Source: Cylindrotheca closterium (Eukaryota > Bacillariophyta > Bacillariophyceae > Bacillariales > Bacillariaceae). Taken from it: 64,000 nt of DNA. The notes beneath the pieces were generated by a model that was not told the DNA's origin, did not search any database, and worked only from the letters and a program-made list of their open reading frames with translations. The DNA is taken from the NCBI GenBank assembly GCA_933822405.4, contig CAKOGP040000890.1:1-64000 (forward strand). Reading direction: 5' to 3'. Within the stretch, counting starts at the first letter, position 1. Every line of letters begins with the position of its first letter. Made by a program: the position numbers and the translations under genes. Positions 9,866-19,424 of this stretch are shown here, one piece after another.

Positions 9866-10147
9866 TTACGTTGAGCTTGATTGACGACGAGTGGGACGAT
9901 GGAGAGGCTCATCAAAGTTAGCTGTATCGAACTTTCCAGATAGAGCATTGTCGGTGGAGTTATCCATCAGGTAGGTTTGACTACTGAGCCGACGCAGTGG
10001 GCACAACAAAGGTTGATCTCGAACGGATTCTCTGTTTTCGTCTTTCTTTTGAGCGTGGGTCGTTCGGATTGTGTCATCGACGATGACAATTTGGCTTGCA
10101 CCCGTGTTGAGTTTCAATTTTGCAAAGTAGTTGTCGAGCGCCATCAT
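9866..10147 (-). CDS. small hypothetical protein
   Basis: A 93-residue frame starts with tandem ATGs (MMALDNYFAKLKLN). It is hydrophilic and ends in a Ser/Arg-rich tail with RRLSSQT and RRQSSST, which look like basophilic kinase sites. No signal peptide, membrane segment or known domain is seen. It lies on the same strand as the DUF6824 cluster, about 460 bases upstream. Codon use and amino-acid mix look plausible for a real gene, but there is no independent support. Confidence 0.4.
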   Translation of the reverse strand: MMALDNYFAKLKLNTGASQIVIVDDTIRTTHAQKKDENRESVRDQPLLCPLRRLSSQTYLMDNSTDNALSGKFDTANFDEPLHRPTRRQSSST

Positions 10148-10945
10148 GATTGATAATATTCTTGTTTGTCTTTCAAAATTACTGTATTATAAAATTTTGA
10201 TTGTGATGAAAAGGAACGAATGTTTCGCACTGAGACAAATCGATTTTATTCTTGCGAACTGTGATAAATTGTGAGGAAAGAGACATGTGACCCCATTCCA
10301 CATTCCAGTGGTGGTTTTCCAATATTCGTCCTTGTATTTACTTTAGCACGCAGTCATTTCCAGATCATGGAAGTTCGCATATATATATATATATATGTGC
10401 AACACATTACCGTGCGACCAAGATCGATGTTCTGTTTCTTGCCACTATCAATGTTCTTCACAGCGGTCATCCATTTTCCAAAGACTTGTTGTCCTACGTG
10501 GTCTTTCACGATTGCTTGAAGGCTTTGAAAGTGATCCACATTCCTTCTTTGAGATTGGGAACACCGTCCCTTGCTATCTAGCAACAGGTGTTAGAGTCAC
10601 TCTGTCTTGATACCGATGAGGACGAAGAAGCACATGGCTGGTTTTTTGGCTGGACTGCCGTCGAAGTGACTGCGTGTAGATTATGTTTTCATATGATCAA
10701 CAGCTGGTGGTATTAGACAACTCGCCCTCGTATGAATGCTGTGTGGCGGTTGCTTTGTAGTCGATGTGTGTTTGAAGAGAACCTCCGACATACTTACTAT
10801 CAAGCAGACCAAACGGACGACTCGTACGACTAAACGCTTTGCAGACTTATATAGTCTCAAATGATCAAAAACTGAAACAACGTAAAACGTAACGTGTTCA
10901 ACGCCACACACTGTTTGTCAACGCTTCCTCTCTCGTTCATCTATC
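10148..10945. other. intergenic, nothing firm
   Basis: An (AT)n run lies at about 10379-10396. A minus-strand frame near 10584-10411 begins only with TTG and has no supporting ATG; it reads like ordinary protein (HVGQQVFGKWMTAVK) but has no clear exon partners. The last 200 bases are the 5' flank of the Gep4-like gene. Confidence 0.4.
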
Positions 10946-11632
10946 ATGGTCCAATCGTTAAACACTAAAGCCCTCTTGACTCTAGCCTCGGTGATTCGAA
11001 GACCTTCACTCTTGGTTCCACATGTTTCGCTAGATAATGTGTCGCAACTAAACTATTCGGCACTGAAGGAGAGTTGCGGTGTTCGAGCAGTGGTCTTTGA
11101 CAAGGACAATACTCTGACGGCTCCCTATGGAATGGAGATTCACCCAGATGCTTCTAGAGGCTTGGAAGATGCCAAGTCTGTCTTCGGTAGTGCCAATGTG
11201 GCCATCATGAGCAATTCTGCAGGTACTTTGGATGATCCTGAGTACGAAGATGCCATTCGCATTGAAGAGGCCTTGGGAATTGCAGTCATTCGTCACAATG
11301 AGAAGAAGCCTGGAGGTCTGGACGAAGTTTTGGGGCATTTTCAAATTGACGATCCAGCGCAATTGTGTATGGTGGGGGATCGATTGCTGACGGATATCGT
11401 CTTTGGAAATTTGTACGGCATGCTGACGGTTCACACGCTCCCGTTATGTTCGGGCGAGGAAAACAGTCAAGACAACAAAGTAGCATCAGTCCTTCGGACG
11501 GTAGAGAACAAGGGGTTATATGGTAGTTGGTTTGGTGGTAGATATCTTTTGAACAAGAAGTTGGAGCACAAATTCTGGCCAGGAGACTCTGAATGCCCGC
11601 TCAAAACATCTGATGGAACACAGCAATCATAA
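10946..11632 (+). CDS. GEP4: Gep4/YqeG-type HAD phosphatase, putative phosphatidylglycerophosphatase
   Basis: Single exon, 228 residues. The HAD motif I reads VVFDKDNTLT (about residues 49-58), the version typical of the Gep4/YqeG branch. Motif II is MSNSAGT, a Lys lies at KKPGG, and motif IV is VGDRLLTDI. The fungal Gep4 enzyme removes phosphate from phosphatidylglycerophosphate in the mitochondrial matrix as a step of cardiolipin synthesis. The length and the C-terminal basic region suit this family. The N-terminus (SVIRRPSLLVPHVSL) resembles a mitochondrial presequence or membrane-binding helix. The substrate is inferred from family only. Confidence 0.85.
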   Translation: MVQSLNTKALLTLASVIRRPSLLVPHVSLDNVSQLNYSALKESCGVRAVVFDKDNTLTAPYGMEIHPDASRGLEDAKSVFGSANVAIMSNSAGTLDDPEYEDAIRIEEALGIAVIRHNEKKPGGLDEVLGHFQIDDPAQLCMVGDRLLTDIVFGNLYGMLTVHTLPLCSGEENSQDNKVASVLRTVENKGLYGSWFGGRYLLNKKLEHKFWPGDSECPLKTSDGTQQS

Positions 11633-11787
11633 GGATGAATGTAGTAATCAAAATAAGCTAATGAAAAGTGAATGCAATAACCACCCTTGAAATAGATTAT
11701 AAACCGATATATTTTCCTTGAAAAACCGACATATTTCCCTGAATAGGTGCATGCGGCATCAATTGATTTCACAGCAAGTAAGGAGCA

Positions 11788-12695
11788 TCAATCCACAAGA
11801 TTGACCCCGGCCAGTGGTGGTCTTGGCAATGGTACCGATGGCTTTGACGGCAAGGGTGGCGACATTGGAATAGAGAGTCTTGTCCTTATTGGTTTCATAG
11901 GAGGAAAGCTCTCATTCGCGGGCGCTGCCAGGGTCCTGGGTGGACTGGTAGATACAATTCGTTTACGGCTGGCCTTGGCCTTTTCATAATCGAGCAAGGC
12001 TTGGTTCATGGCATAGACCCATCGGTCCCGACCCTCCCTGGGACAGCTAAAGATGCGAGTTACCTGTTGAAAGGAGTCGTTCACTGGTTTCTTGACGTGA
12101 CGAATTTCAAATCTATAAAAGTTCCACTTGACGGGATCAGGACCTTCTGTAGGCAAAATGACAGCCGAACTCAGAACAATGACGGTAGATGGGGTGGGAG
12201 CGGATTCGCTCCAGTAAATCTCCAGCATTGGCACGTCAACATCGTGGCCTGGAACTCTTGCTAGCTGAGGAGCGTGCATAAATAGGAATGAGATACGCAA
12301 TGGTTAACCTCCGCATATCAGAACAGCTCGTCAGTGCCAACAAAGATCATAAAAATGCTTACCGAAAGGACAGCCCATCTTGTTTTCCATGCTCGACTGG
12401 CAAACAAATCTTGGCCAGTCCCCTTTTTGGAAACCCAACCCTGTACCAAAACATTTTGAACGGTATACGAAACTCCTTTATTTAGCAGACCCGGCATCAT
12501 GTGGTCTTCGTCGTCCAAATCTTCACTACCCTCGTCACTGTCGCCGTCAAACAAAGATTCACGGTGAAACCGTCTTTGGATGATGTCTCCCAGAGTCTCG
12601 CGTTGGTCAACCTTTGTGGGCAAGGTATTGCCGCTTTCGATCGCGGAATCCATGCTTCCCGTGGATACTGGTGATCCAACATGGTTGTGTCTCAT
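11788..12695 (-). CDS. PH-domain protein
   Basis: Two exons (12695-12363 and 12264-11788), 269 residues, with a GTAAGC donor and CAG acceptor in phase 0. After an acidic N-terminal region (SDEGSEDLDDEDH) a pleckstrin-homology domain spans about residues 85-215. It opens with VQGWVSKKG, then WKTRWAVLS at the intron, MLEIYW, and ends with the helix DRWVYAMNQALLDYEKAK. The C-terminal tail is Pro/Ser-rich (PPLPSKPSVPLPRPP), possibly an SH3-type ligand. A role in membrane or phosphoinositide binding is likely; the partner is unknown. It converges on the Gep4-like gene, with 155 bases between stops. Confidence 0.85.
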
Positions 12696-13018
12696 TGTCG
12701 TTCAATATGCTGGTGGATGGGTTTGGGTGCGTGGATTGTATTTTGTGCAGGAAGACTAAAATTGGAAAGCTCCGTTCGGTGAAAACAACTCCAAAAAATC
12801 ACACATATTCAATATCGGCTTCTCGTGTTCTCGTGTGATTCCTCTAACAAACAGATGAGTATTTAGAAACGAATCATGCGAGATTGTGACAACCGTTGAG
12901 TTTTGTCCAGAAGAGGCGCGCCAACTTTTGAAAAGTTGACGTCACTCATTTTTGATGCAGCAATTGGCACCAACAATCGATCATCAATCGAATCGCAATC
13001 ATCCATAATTAAATAACC
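12696..13018. other. divergent promoter region between PH-domain and DUF2470 genes
   Basis: These 323 bases separate two genes transcribed away from each other and probably serve both. No specific motif is recognised. Confidence 0.4.
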
Positions 13019-13693
13019 ATGACAGGAAATAGTGAAGCATATGCAAAGCAGCTCGCAAAGGATATCACTGAAAAGTATCCAGCAACGGTATTTGGCATGG
13101 CCAAAGGATTGAAGTATCCTGCCTCTTCCAAGGTGACAGCCTTGCGAGTCAAGTCCATCACACACGACGAATGCAAGATCTCTCTGGTCACTTGCTCGGG
13201 CGAGATTTGCGAAATGAACGACGAAGTTTACAAATTCAATCCGCCACTGCAATCAATCACGGAAATGAGTACTCGCATGCCACAAATCCGTGATGCCGTC
13301 CTCACCCCCAATCCACTGTGGTTGTTGACAGATCCTTTGGCATTGGTCATTCTCCTCACCTGTGCCTCGTTGGGTTACGGGACACTGCTTTTGGGAACCG
13401 ATGGTATCATTGATGGGCTCGCCAATGTGCCCCGCTTAGAGGGAGGTATATCAGCAATCTTTGGATCGACTGGCACCTTTGCCAATTTGGTTGTTGGTTC
13501 GTTTTGGTTTTCGATTGTTGCCCATGGAATCGAGGCCAGCATTGCACTGCGCCACTCATTGAAGAGTCTTCAGTTAGGCTCAGTACCTACTGTTATGTGG
13601 TCATCAATGGTATTTCTAGTTGGATATCCAATGTTCTCTAGATTTCAAAAGATTGTCACTGTACAAGAAGAGTATGGCACAAAGTCAAAGTGA
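13019..13693 (+). CDS. membrane protein with DUF2470-like N-terminus and DUF4499-like C-terminus
   Basis: Single exon, 224 residues, ATG in ACCATGACA context. Residues 1-85 resemble DUF2470, a small alpha/beta domain also found at the end of haem-oxygenase-like flavin proteins, and end in the FNPPL motif. Three hydrophobic segments follow (about 99-125, 150-172 and 188-208). The stretch HGIEASIALRHSLK...W...VGYP fits the DUF4499 membrane domain seen behind DUF2470 in fungal proteins. Function is unknown. It converges on the septin-like gene, with 89 bases between stops. Confidence 0.6.
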   Translation: MTGNSEAYAKQLAKDITEKYPATVFGMAKGLKYPASSKVTALRVKSITHDECKISLVTCSGEICEMNDEVYKFNPPLQSITEMSTRMPQIRDAVLTPNPLWLLTDPLALVILLTCASLGYGTLLLGTDGIIDGLANVPRLEGGISAIFGSTGTFANLVVGSFWFSIVAHGIEASIALRHSLKSLQLGSVPTVMWSSMVFLVGYPMFSRFQKIVTVQEEYGTKSK

Positions 13694-13782
13694 AGTCTAA
13701 GGAGCACGGCTTGTTGTTCCGCTACAGTACCTATACCGGTAGGTGCTACCTTTCAATCTGGGATTTTGCCGTTCTACAATCA

Positions 13783-15333
13783 TTATCTAGGTTGGCCAAC
13801 GCTGTGGTCGTAGGAAGGAGTCCCAAACAGTCCAAAAATCCCTCGAGTTCGACCGGTTTCGCTTTCTTCTACGCTCGGTTTTTCTTCTGCACTAGGTGTT
13901 TCTTCCAGCAATATTAGAGTATCATCAGTTGCTTCAACCTCAATAGGCAGTTGTATCTCTTTGTCTCGTTTGTAATCACGAGTTCGTAGAGATAATAATA
14001 GATTTGTTGCGTGTGAAAACACTTTTCGCATCCGTTGGTCCAGCTTGAAAGTTGTGGCAAGTTGCAGTGCTACGAGAAAGACCAACGCAGATTGTCTTAA
14101 CCCACCCACAACCTTCCCCCGAGCAATAGAATTCGTCCGATATTGTTGATATTGCATTTGCGATTGCTCCAAAAACCGCTCGGTGTGTTCCGACAAAAGC
14201 AAGTCTCGAATCAGTCGCAAATCCGAATGATGGGGATCCTGCGATACTGCTTCGCCCCATGGGTAAATTCCATCTCTAGCAATGATTGCTAGTGCTTCAC
14301 TCTTCTTTCTACCTCGATAATTTCGATTTTGCAAGGTGGTCTTTTTCAAAACCGCTCGAATGAGCCTTGCGTCCGACCGATCGGTATCCAGGAACGATTT
14401 TGTTCCTGTAGCATTGCTCTTTTCCTTTCCTTTTCCTCTGCCAAAGAAGTTAGGTGCGAACGTTTTTGGTTCCCAGCCATCCATTTCTATGGAATCGAAA
14501 TCATAAACTTGGATTTGTTCTTTTTCCAAGGTCTTTTTCAACAGAGCCCGGTATTCGGATATCTCGTCGTCCGTCAAAGTGTCAGCCTTGGCAATGATGG
14601 GGACAATGGGTACTTCGTGTTGCACAATCTTGAGAAAATGACGATCAATTTCCAAGAACCTTCCAGGGCTAAGAAAGTATAGGCAAACATGGACCAACCG
14701 TTCCTCCTGCTTGTCTCGAAACGACAATGATGGTTGACTCGACATTTCTTGTTGCATTTGTTTCTTTCGGCAGCTTTGAATATACTTTCTGATTACTTGA
14801 ACCGAATTGTGGTGGTTCACCTTGTTTCCAAAGCCAGGTGTATCGATAATGCGCACCCGCAGTAACGTGTTGGCCGTATCGTCATACCATTCCAAGGGAG
14901 ATGATTCTCGGACAGACATTGTTTGTGCGTTGATGCCACCTCCCTCTCCGTTCTTCTTTTTATTTTTCATTGATTCTGTCGATGATTCGTCGGCTGATTC
15001 CATCCATGAGTCTAAAAGAGCCTTGCAAAAAGTCGTCTTGCCCAAGCCACTGAGTCCAGCTACCATGATGTTGAAGTTTACAACTCGCGGTTTCAGGTTT
15101 ACGGAATCTGGAGGTGACATCATTTTCCATTGCTGGCTGGATGATGATTCCTTGATGGATGCAATTGTAGGCAATTTTATGTTCGATTTGGCTATAGCTG
15201 CAAGTGGGAGAAGTACCAGAAGACCTATCGCGTTGGCAAGGAGTATCATGGTGCTGGATACAGTACGGTAGACAAGTTTTCTCAAGTTGTAAATAAAAAG
15301 ATTTGCTTCGCATGGATGACCAGTTCGATTCAT
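13783..15333 (-). CDS. septin-like GTPase with N-terminal membrane anchor
   Basis: Single exon, 516 residues, starting at MNRTGHPCE; an upstream TTG was rejected. A hydrophobic segment (MILLANAIGLLVLLPLAAIA, about 29-48) precedes the GTPase domain. G1 is GLSGLGKTTF (about 93-102), G3 is DTPGFG, and G4 is AKADT, where most septins also have AKAD. The late motif IYPWGEAV matches the septin (Y/F)PWG. A hydrophobic stretch (SALVFLVALQLATTF) follows the GTPase domain, where ordinary septins often have a coiled coil. The protein probably works at an organelle or plastid envelope membrane, since septin-like GTPases of algae are reported there. That localisation is inference. Confidence 0.8.
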   Translation of the reverse strand: MNRTGHPCEANLFIYNLRKLVYRTVSSTMILLANAIGLLVLLPLAAIAKSNIKLPTIASIKESSSSQQWKMMSPPDSVNLKPRVVNFNIMVAGLSGLGKTTFCKALLDSWMESADESSTESMKNKKKNGEGGGINAQTMSVRESSPLEWYDDTANTLLRVRIIDTPGFGNKVNHHNSVQVIRKYIQSCRKKQMQQEMSSQPSLSFRDKQEERLVHVCLYFLSPGRFLEIDRHFLKIVQHEVPIVPIIAKADTLTDDEISEYRALLKKTLEKEQIQVYDFDSIEMDGWEPKTFAPNFFGRGKGKEKSNATGTKSFLDTDRSDARLIRAVLKKTTLQNRNYRGRKKSEALAIIARDGIYPWGEAVSQDPHHSDLRLIRDLLLSEHTERFLEQSQMQYQQYRTNSIARGKVVGGLRQSALVFLVALQLATTFKLDQRMRKVFSHATNLLLSLRTRDYKRDKEIQLPIEVEATDDTLILLEETPSAEEKPSVEESETGRTRGIFGLFGTPSYDHSVGQPR

Positions 15334-15709
15334 TCGACCCTTTCGATCGACTATCCAACTCGATGGATGGATCAAGAAAGCAAGATAAAGAATTGAATTG
15401 GAAAAATCTGTTTACATTTGTTGATATTTCAAAGATTGAACAAAAAGAATGGTGTACAGTATTGCACTGTGACCCATGTGGTGTTCGTGTTGAATTTGCA
15501 ACTGTCGAGGGAGGAAAGTCTAAGTAGCCAAATATTTTAGTAACGGATTTAGATTGTAATCGGTGGAAAAAGGCATGCCGGCGACACTTTTTTTTGAAAC
15601 TCAAAAGTTGGAATGTTCGGAATTAACGATGAACACACAACTTTGAATCAAATGCAAATCCGGGCACACAAATCATAAAACAGTGACGGCATCACAGAAA
15701 GTTTTGGTC
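15334..15709. other. divergent promoter region, septin-like and GH99-like genes
   Basis: These 376 bases lie between two genes transcribed apart. A CAGTAC/GTACAG-type motif near 15450 and T-rich stretches are present, but no defined element is recognised. Confidence 0.4.
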
Positions 15710-17359
15710 ATGTGGTTAATCACATTCGTCTCTACATCGCTTTTGTGTTTGTTGTCCTTGGCCAACCCCACTGTTGCCAATATGGCCTCCTCAAATTCGA
15801 TAGTAGAAGACAGAGAAAGTCAATTGGTTGGTCTTCGAACCAACGACAAGATTCCATCAAGCAAGAGGTCATCCAGTCCGATCAAAGGCAGCTCGAGGCA
15901 TACATCTGAGTTTCGAAGCTTGCAATTGTTCATGGATCGCAAACAGGCGCCCGCTTTTCCAAAGGATGCCCTCAAATTTGACAGGGGTGACTACCAAGAT
16001 GCTTTTATCTTCTCGGAGATACCTTCTCCTGGTCCAACAATGACATCAGAACCCACAAAGCAACCCTCTAAAACACCATCAGCTGTGCCCTCAATATCGC
16101 CGACACATAACCCAACTCCATCGCCTTCCGAAGAACCCACCTTCGAACCAACTAGACAACCATCAGCCGAGCCCAGTTTATATCCCACAACAACCTATCG
16201 TCCAACTGTCAATGATACCTTCATTCCAGGTCAACTTGTCGTTGGGGCTTACTACTATCCTTGGCATGCCGATGACTTTCATAGAGGAGACGGCTACCTG
16301 AGAGAACACTTGACTCCTTCTCAGCTTCCAGACCTTGGCGAGTACGACGATAGGGAAGACCATGTCCTCCATATGCATTTGCGATGGAGTCGACAGGCAA
16401 ACATCAATCTTTGGATAACCAGTTGGTGGAGACCCGATGGCCGTACCGACAACACCCTCAGAACTCACGTCCTGCAGCACGACAAGTTGCAAAACCATCA
16501 GATTGCTATATTTTATGAGACTCAGGCAAGGATCAGAAAAAGCGAGAACTATACCTTACAAAGGGTAGCAACTGACATGCAGCACCTCTGTGAACACTAC
16601 CTTGATCACCCCAACTACTACACATTAGAGGATTCTGTGAGTGGCGCCCGTCCTGTCCTTTTTGTTTACTTGACCCGTTCCTTGGCAAAACAAGGGGTCT
16701 TTGAAGAGGCCATTGACCTCATGCGACAAAGCATCCGTGATGCCTGTGGCAAAGAAGTATACTTGATTGGAGATCAAGTCTTTGGTAAGGCTTCCAACAA
16801 GGAGTTTGACACCAATCCCCTTCACTATGTTCCCCTTCAAAAGTTGGATGCCGTGACGAATTATGATGTGTACGGGAGTATGGGTCAAGTCAATGGAGGA
16901 AGGGGTGGTATTTTGAGCAAAACTCAAGTCCGAAACTATTATGAAGTCGAGCAAGCGATGTGGAAAGAACAAGCAGAAAAGCATAACTGCCAATACGTTC
17001 CATCCGTGAGCGCAGGGTACAATGATTTGGGAGTTCGGCCGGAAAACAAGAACCGCCCACTTTCTCGCACGCTTGTTGGCATGGGGCAGGGGTCGCTCTT
17101 GGAGGAATCATTGAAGCGTGCGATACCGCTAGCAGATGTCAGTAATTTGGCGAGTCGTACCGTTGAAACCCACCGTCTCTTGGTGGTGAATTCATTCAAC
17201 GAATGGCATGAGGATACTCAAATCGAACCCACCAAAGGCGTTGCAACATCTTTACCCATTAACTATACATACGGACTTCTATATGAAGGGTACGGAGACA
17301 GATACCTTGAGATTCTTCGAAAAGGTACTGAAGCAGAGATTGATGGTCTCTTGGACTGA
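15710..17359 (+). CDS. secreted GH99/WbsX-like protein with PS/PT-rich linker
   Basis: Single exon, 549 residues. The start is the ATG giving MWLITFVSTSLLCLLSLA, a clear signal peptide; an in-frame GTG 27 bases upstream was rejected. A Pro/Ser/Thr linker (about 100-165, PTKQPSKTPSAVPSISP) leads into a catalytic-type domain. This begins VGAYYYPWH (about 180) and ends SFNEWHEDTQIEPTKG (about 505-520), the hallmark of GH99 endo-alpha-mannosidase and related WbsX-like proteins, where the acidic residues near NEWHE and QIEP are catalytic. It probably trims or remodels mannose-type glycans in the secretory route or outside the cell. The exact substrate is unknown. Confidence 0.8.
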   Translation: MWLITFVSTSLLCLLSLANPTVANMASSNSIVEDRESQLVGLRTNDKIPSSKRSSSPIKGSSRHTSEFRSLQLFMDRKQAPAFPKDALKFDRGDYQDAFIFSEIPSPGPTMTSEPTKQPSKTPSAVPSISPTHNPTPSPSEEPTFEPTRQPSAEPSLYPTTTYRPTVNDTFIPGQLVVGAYYYPWHADDFHRGDGYLREHLTPSQLPDLGEYDDREDHVLHMHLRWSRQANINLWITSWWRPDGRTDNTLRTHVLQHDKLQNHQIAIFYETQARIRKSENYTLQRVATDMQHLCEHYLDHPNYYTLEDSVSGARPVLFVYLTRSLAKQGVFEEAIDLMRQSIRDACGKEVYLIGDQVFGKASNKEFDTNPLHYVPLQKLDAVTNYDVYGSMGQVNGGRGGILSKTQVRNYYEVEQAMWKEQAEKHNCQYVPSVSAGYNDLGVRPENKNRPLSRTLVGMGQGSLLEESLKRAIPLADVSNLASRTVETHRLLVVNSFNEWHEDTQIEPTKGVATSLPINYTYGLLYEGYGDRYLEILRKGTEAEIDGLLD

Positions 17360-17712
17360 TTTCGTCGTGCAAGTACGCAGGGCGATGACAGTCCATGGCT
17401 GCATGGCACATTGCAGCACAAAGTGCTTTGATGCTTTTGAACATGTCGACCGCATCAAAATTAGGGTTTATCGACCATTAGATCATTAGAAACAAATTAG
17501 AATATATCATTCATGATATCATGTCTACCGGTACCTACTGTACGGTATCACTCTGTTGTAAGATACCGGCGGTAGATAGTAGATATTCGATGGCTAATTT
17601 TCGATTCCGTCGACTACAGCTGATGACGTTTCATTTTCGTTTGATGACAAAATAGAAAATACCACGACAATACCAGCACAAAGAGTATCATAACGACAGC
17701 ATAGGGGTAAAG
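17360..17712. other. intergenic with short inverted repeats
   Basis: ATGATATCAT near 17514 is palindromic, and TACCGG/CCGGTA pairs lie between 17527 and 17573. No gene is seen. The last part is the 5' flank of the plastid protein gene. Confidence 0.4.
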
Positions 17713-19228
17713 ATGAAGCTTTCCAGCGCAGTCTACGGCGCAACAATAATTGGAGCCTTGCGACCGGTTTCTGGATTTCAACCCGTCCAGCAACCATTCT
17801 CTACACAAGCTCAGAGCCAGATCACTCGACAACATCCATCCACAAAATTATTCAACCAACTCAATCAATTTGACGTGTCCAAGCCTGTCTTTGACCTATT
17901 TTCGTTGCGGACCATCCGAGGAGATGCTATAATTCGATACGATGCTACTAATCAGAGTGAACCCATCCGGATTCAATTGTATGCTGCTTCGTGCTTGCTG
18001 TTCTTAGCATCACCTACGTTGGCGGAAGCTTTGGATTTCGATCCATTAACACTTCCAGGCCGGATTGCTACCGTAGCGGTATCTGTCCTCTCTGGTGGTC
18101 TTTTTGTAAGGGAGTGTAAAAAACGATCCAATCAACTGAATCGCATTGAAAAGGAGCTTAACACCGAAGGCTTGCCAATCCGATTGCCGACCAATGCACT
18201 TTCGGATCAACGATACACTAAACCAATAGTCTTGAAGCAGTTGAGGGCGAGCAAATCCATACCTCCCAGGGTCCTTGCCTTGTATGGAGAAGATGAAAAG
18301 CTAAAGGATGCACTCAAGGGCCTTTGGACCCTAGGAAAACGTTTGGAACAAGCTTCGGTGTATGTCGTTTGTATTCCAACTGTTGGTTCATCCTTTCGGG
18401 CCTATGAATGGGTCCTTGAACAACAAAGTTCAATGGATAAAACTATTCCTTGGCTAGCTGACGCATATGATGAGAAAGCCTGGCGCTCATACTTTAAAGA
18501 ATTGACTCCAGAAGACACAATAAACCCATCATTTCTATGGTTTGGCTTGAATTCAAATGGCAGGTCGATAGGATCTGGTGCAAACGAAGTCCCTACGTGG
18601 CTTCAACTGTTGGGACAGCACTTCCGACCGACAATGGATGATTTTGAACTAATGGATGCCCCCATCGCCGTAGCCAGTAGCGAAGGGGGCGAGGCAGCTC
18701 TATCTCAATCGGTCCAGGACTTTTACGCTGCCTTGACAACCGGCAACAAAGAGGCAATGGATGGCACTCTCTCCAAAACAGAATCTAGTCAAGTTTCAGA
18801 AGTAAGAGCTTTAGGAGGATTGCCGCACCAATGATAGAAAGCTTTCCTTACACTCTAATTTGCCATCTCGCTCTTAGGTTCTGAATGCTGGTGGAAGAGT
18901 TGACTCATGGACGGATTGCCTTGCCGACGGAGCACGACCAGAAGGAATGGAAGTCTCCAATGCTGAAGTAATTATCGTCTCCGATACGGAAGCCTACACG
19001 ACGGTAATTGAATCACCCGCCAATACGGGGCTAGATTCAGCAACACTACTCGCCGTCCAAGAATGGACTCGTTCAAGCTCAGAGAAAAAATGGGAACTAG
19101 CTCTACATCAGACTATTCCTTGGGATGCAGCAAACAAAGCGCAGGGTACCCTGCGATGCGACTGTCGTGGTTGTGTGGCTTTGACTAGAACACCTGAAAG
19201 GCAGACGTTTGGTGGATTGATTGGTTAA
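17713..19228 (+). CDS. plastid-targeted protein with SnoaL/NTF2-like C-terminus, possibly LPA1-related
   Basis: Two exons (17713-18801 and 18878-19228), 479 residues, phase 0 with GTAAGA donor and TTAG acceptor. The N-terminus MKLSSAVYGATIIGAL followed by VSGFQP matches the diatom bipartite plastid presequence (signal peptide, then Phe at the cleavage site). Two hydrophobic segments follow (about 88-103 and 113-130). The middle part (KPIVLKQLRASK...RVLALYG) resembles a conserved domain in photosystem II assembly proteins such as LPA1; I am not certain. The C-terminal part (FYAALTTGNKEAM to CDCRGCVALTR) looks like a SnoaL/NTF2-like fold with a Cys-x-Cys-x2-Cys motif. A role in thylakoid biogenesis is plausible. 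Confidence 0.7.
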
Positions 19229-19424
19229 TACTAAAGTGTTCTGTAGTTGAAAGGGGTGCATTCGTGCCGCTTGATCTCTCGTTTTTGTCTACTGTACGAA
19301 TCAAGTGTTACGATAAGCCAGCTCATTCTTGACTTGAGGCAACAGAGCTTCTTCGGATTTTAGCATCTTCGCCACATTTTGCTGGGTGTTATGGTATCGC
19401 AGCGATCACCACCATGCACGCGAT

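Noticed and set aside
10411..10584. Minus-strand frame with HVGQQVFGKWMTAVK
   Set aside because: It has only a TTG start, no ATG-containing upstream exon, and runs into an (AT)n tract after a possible donor. It could be a gene relic, but nothing supports it.
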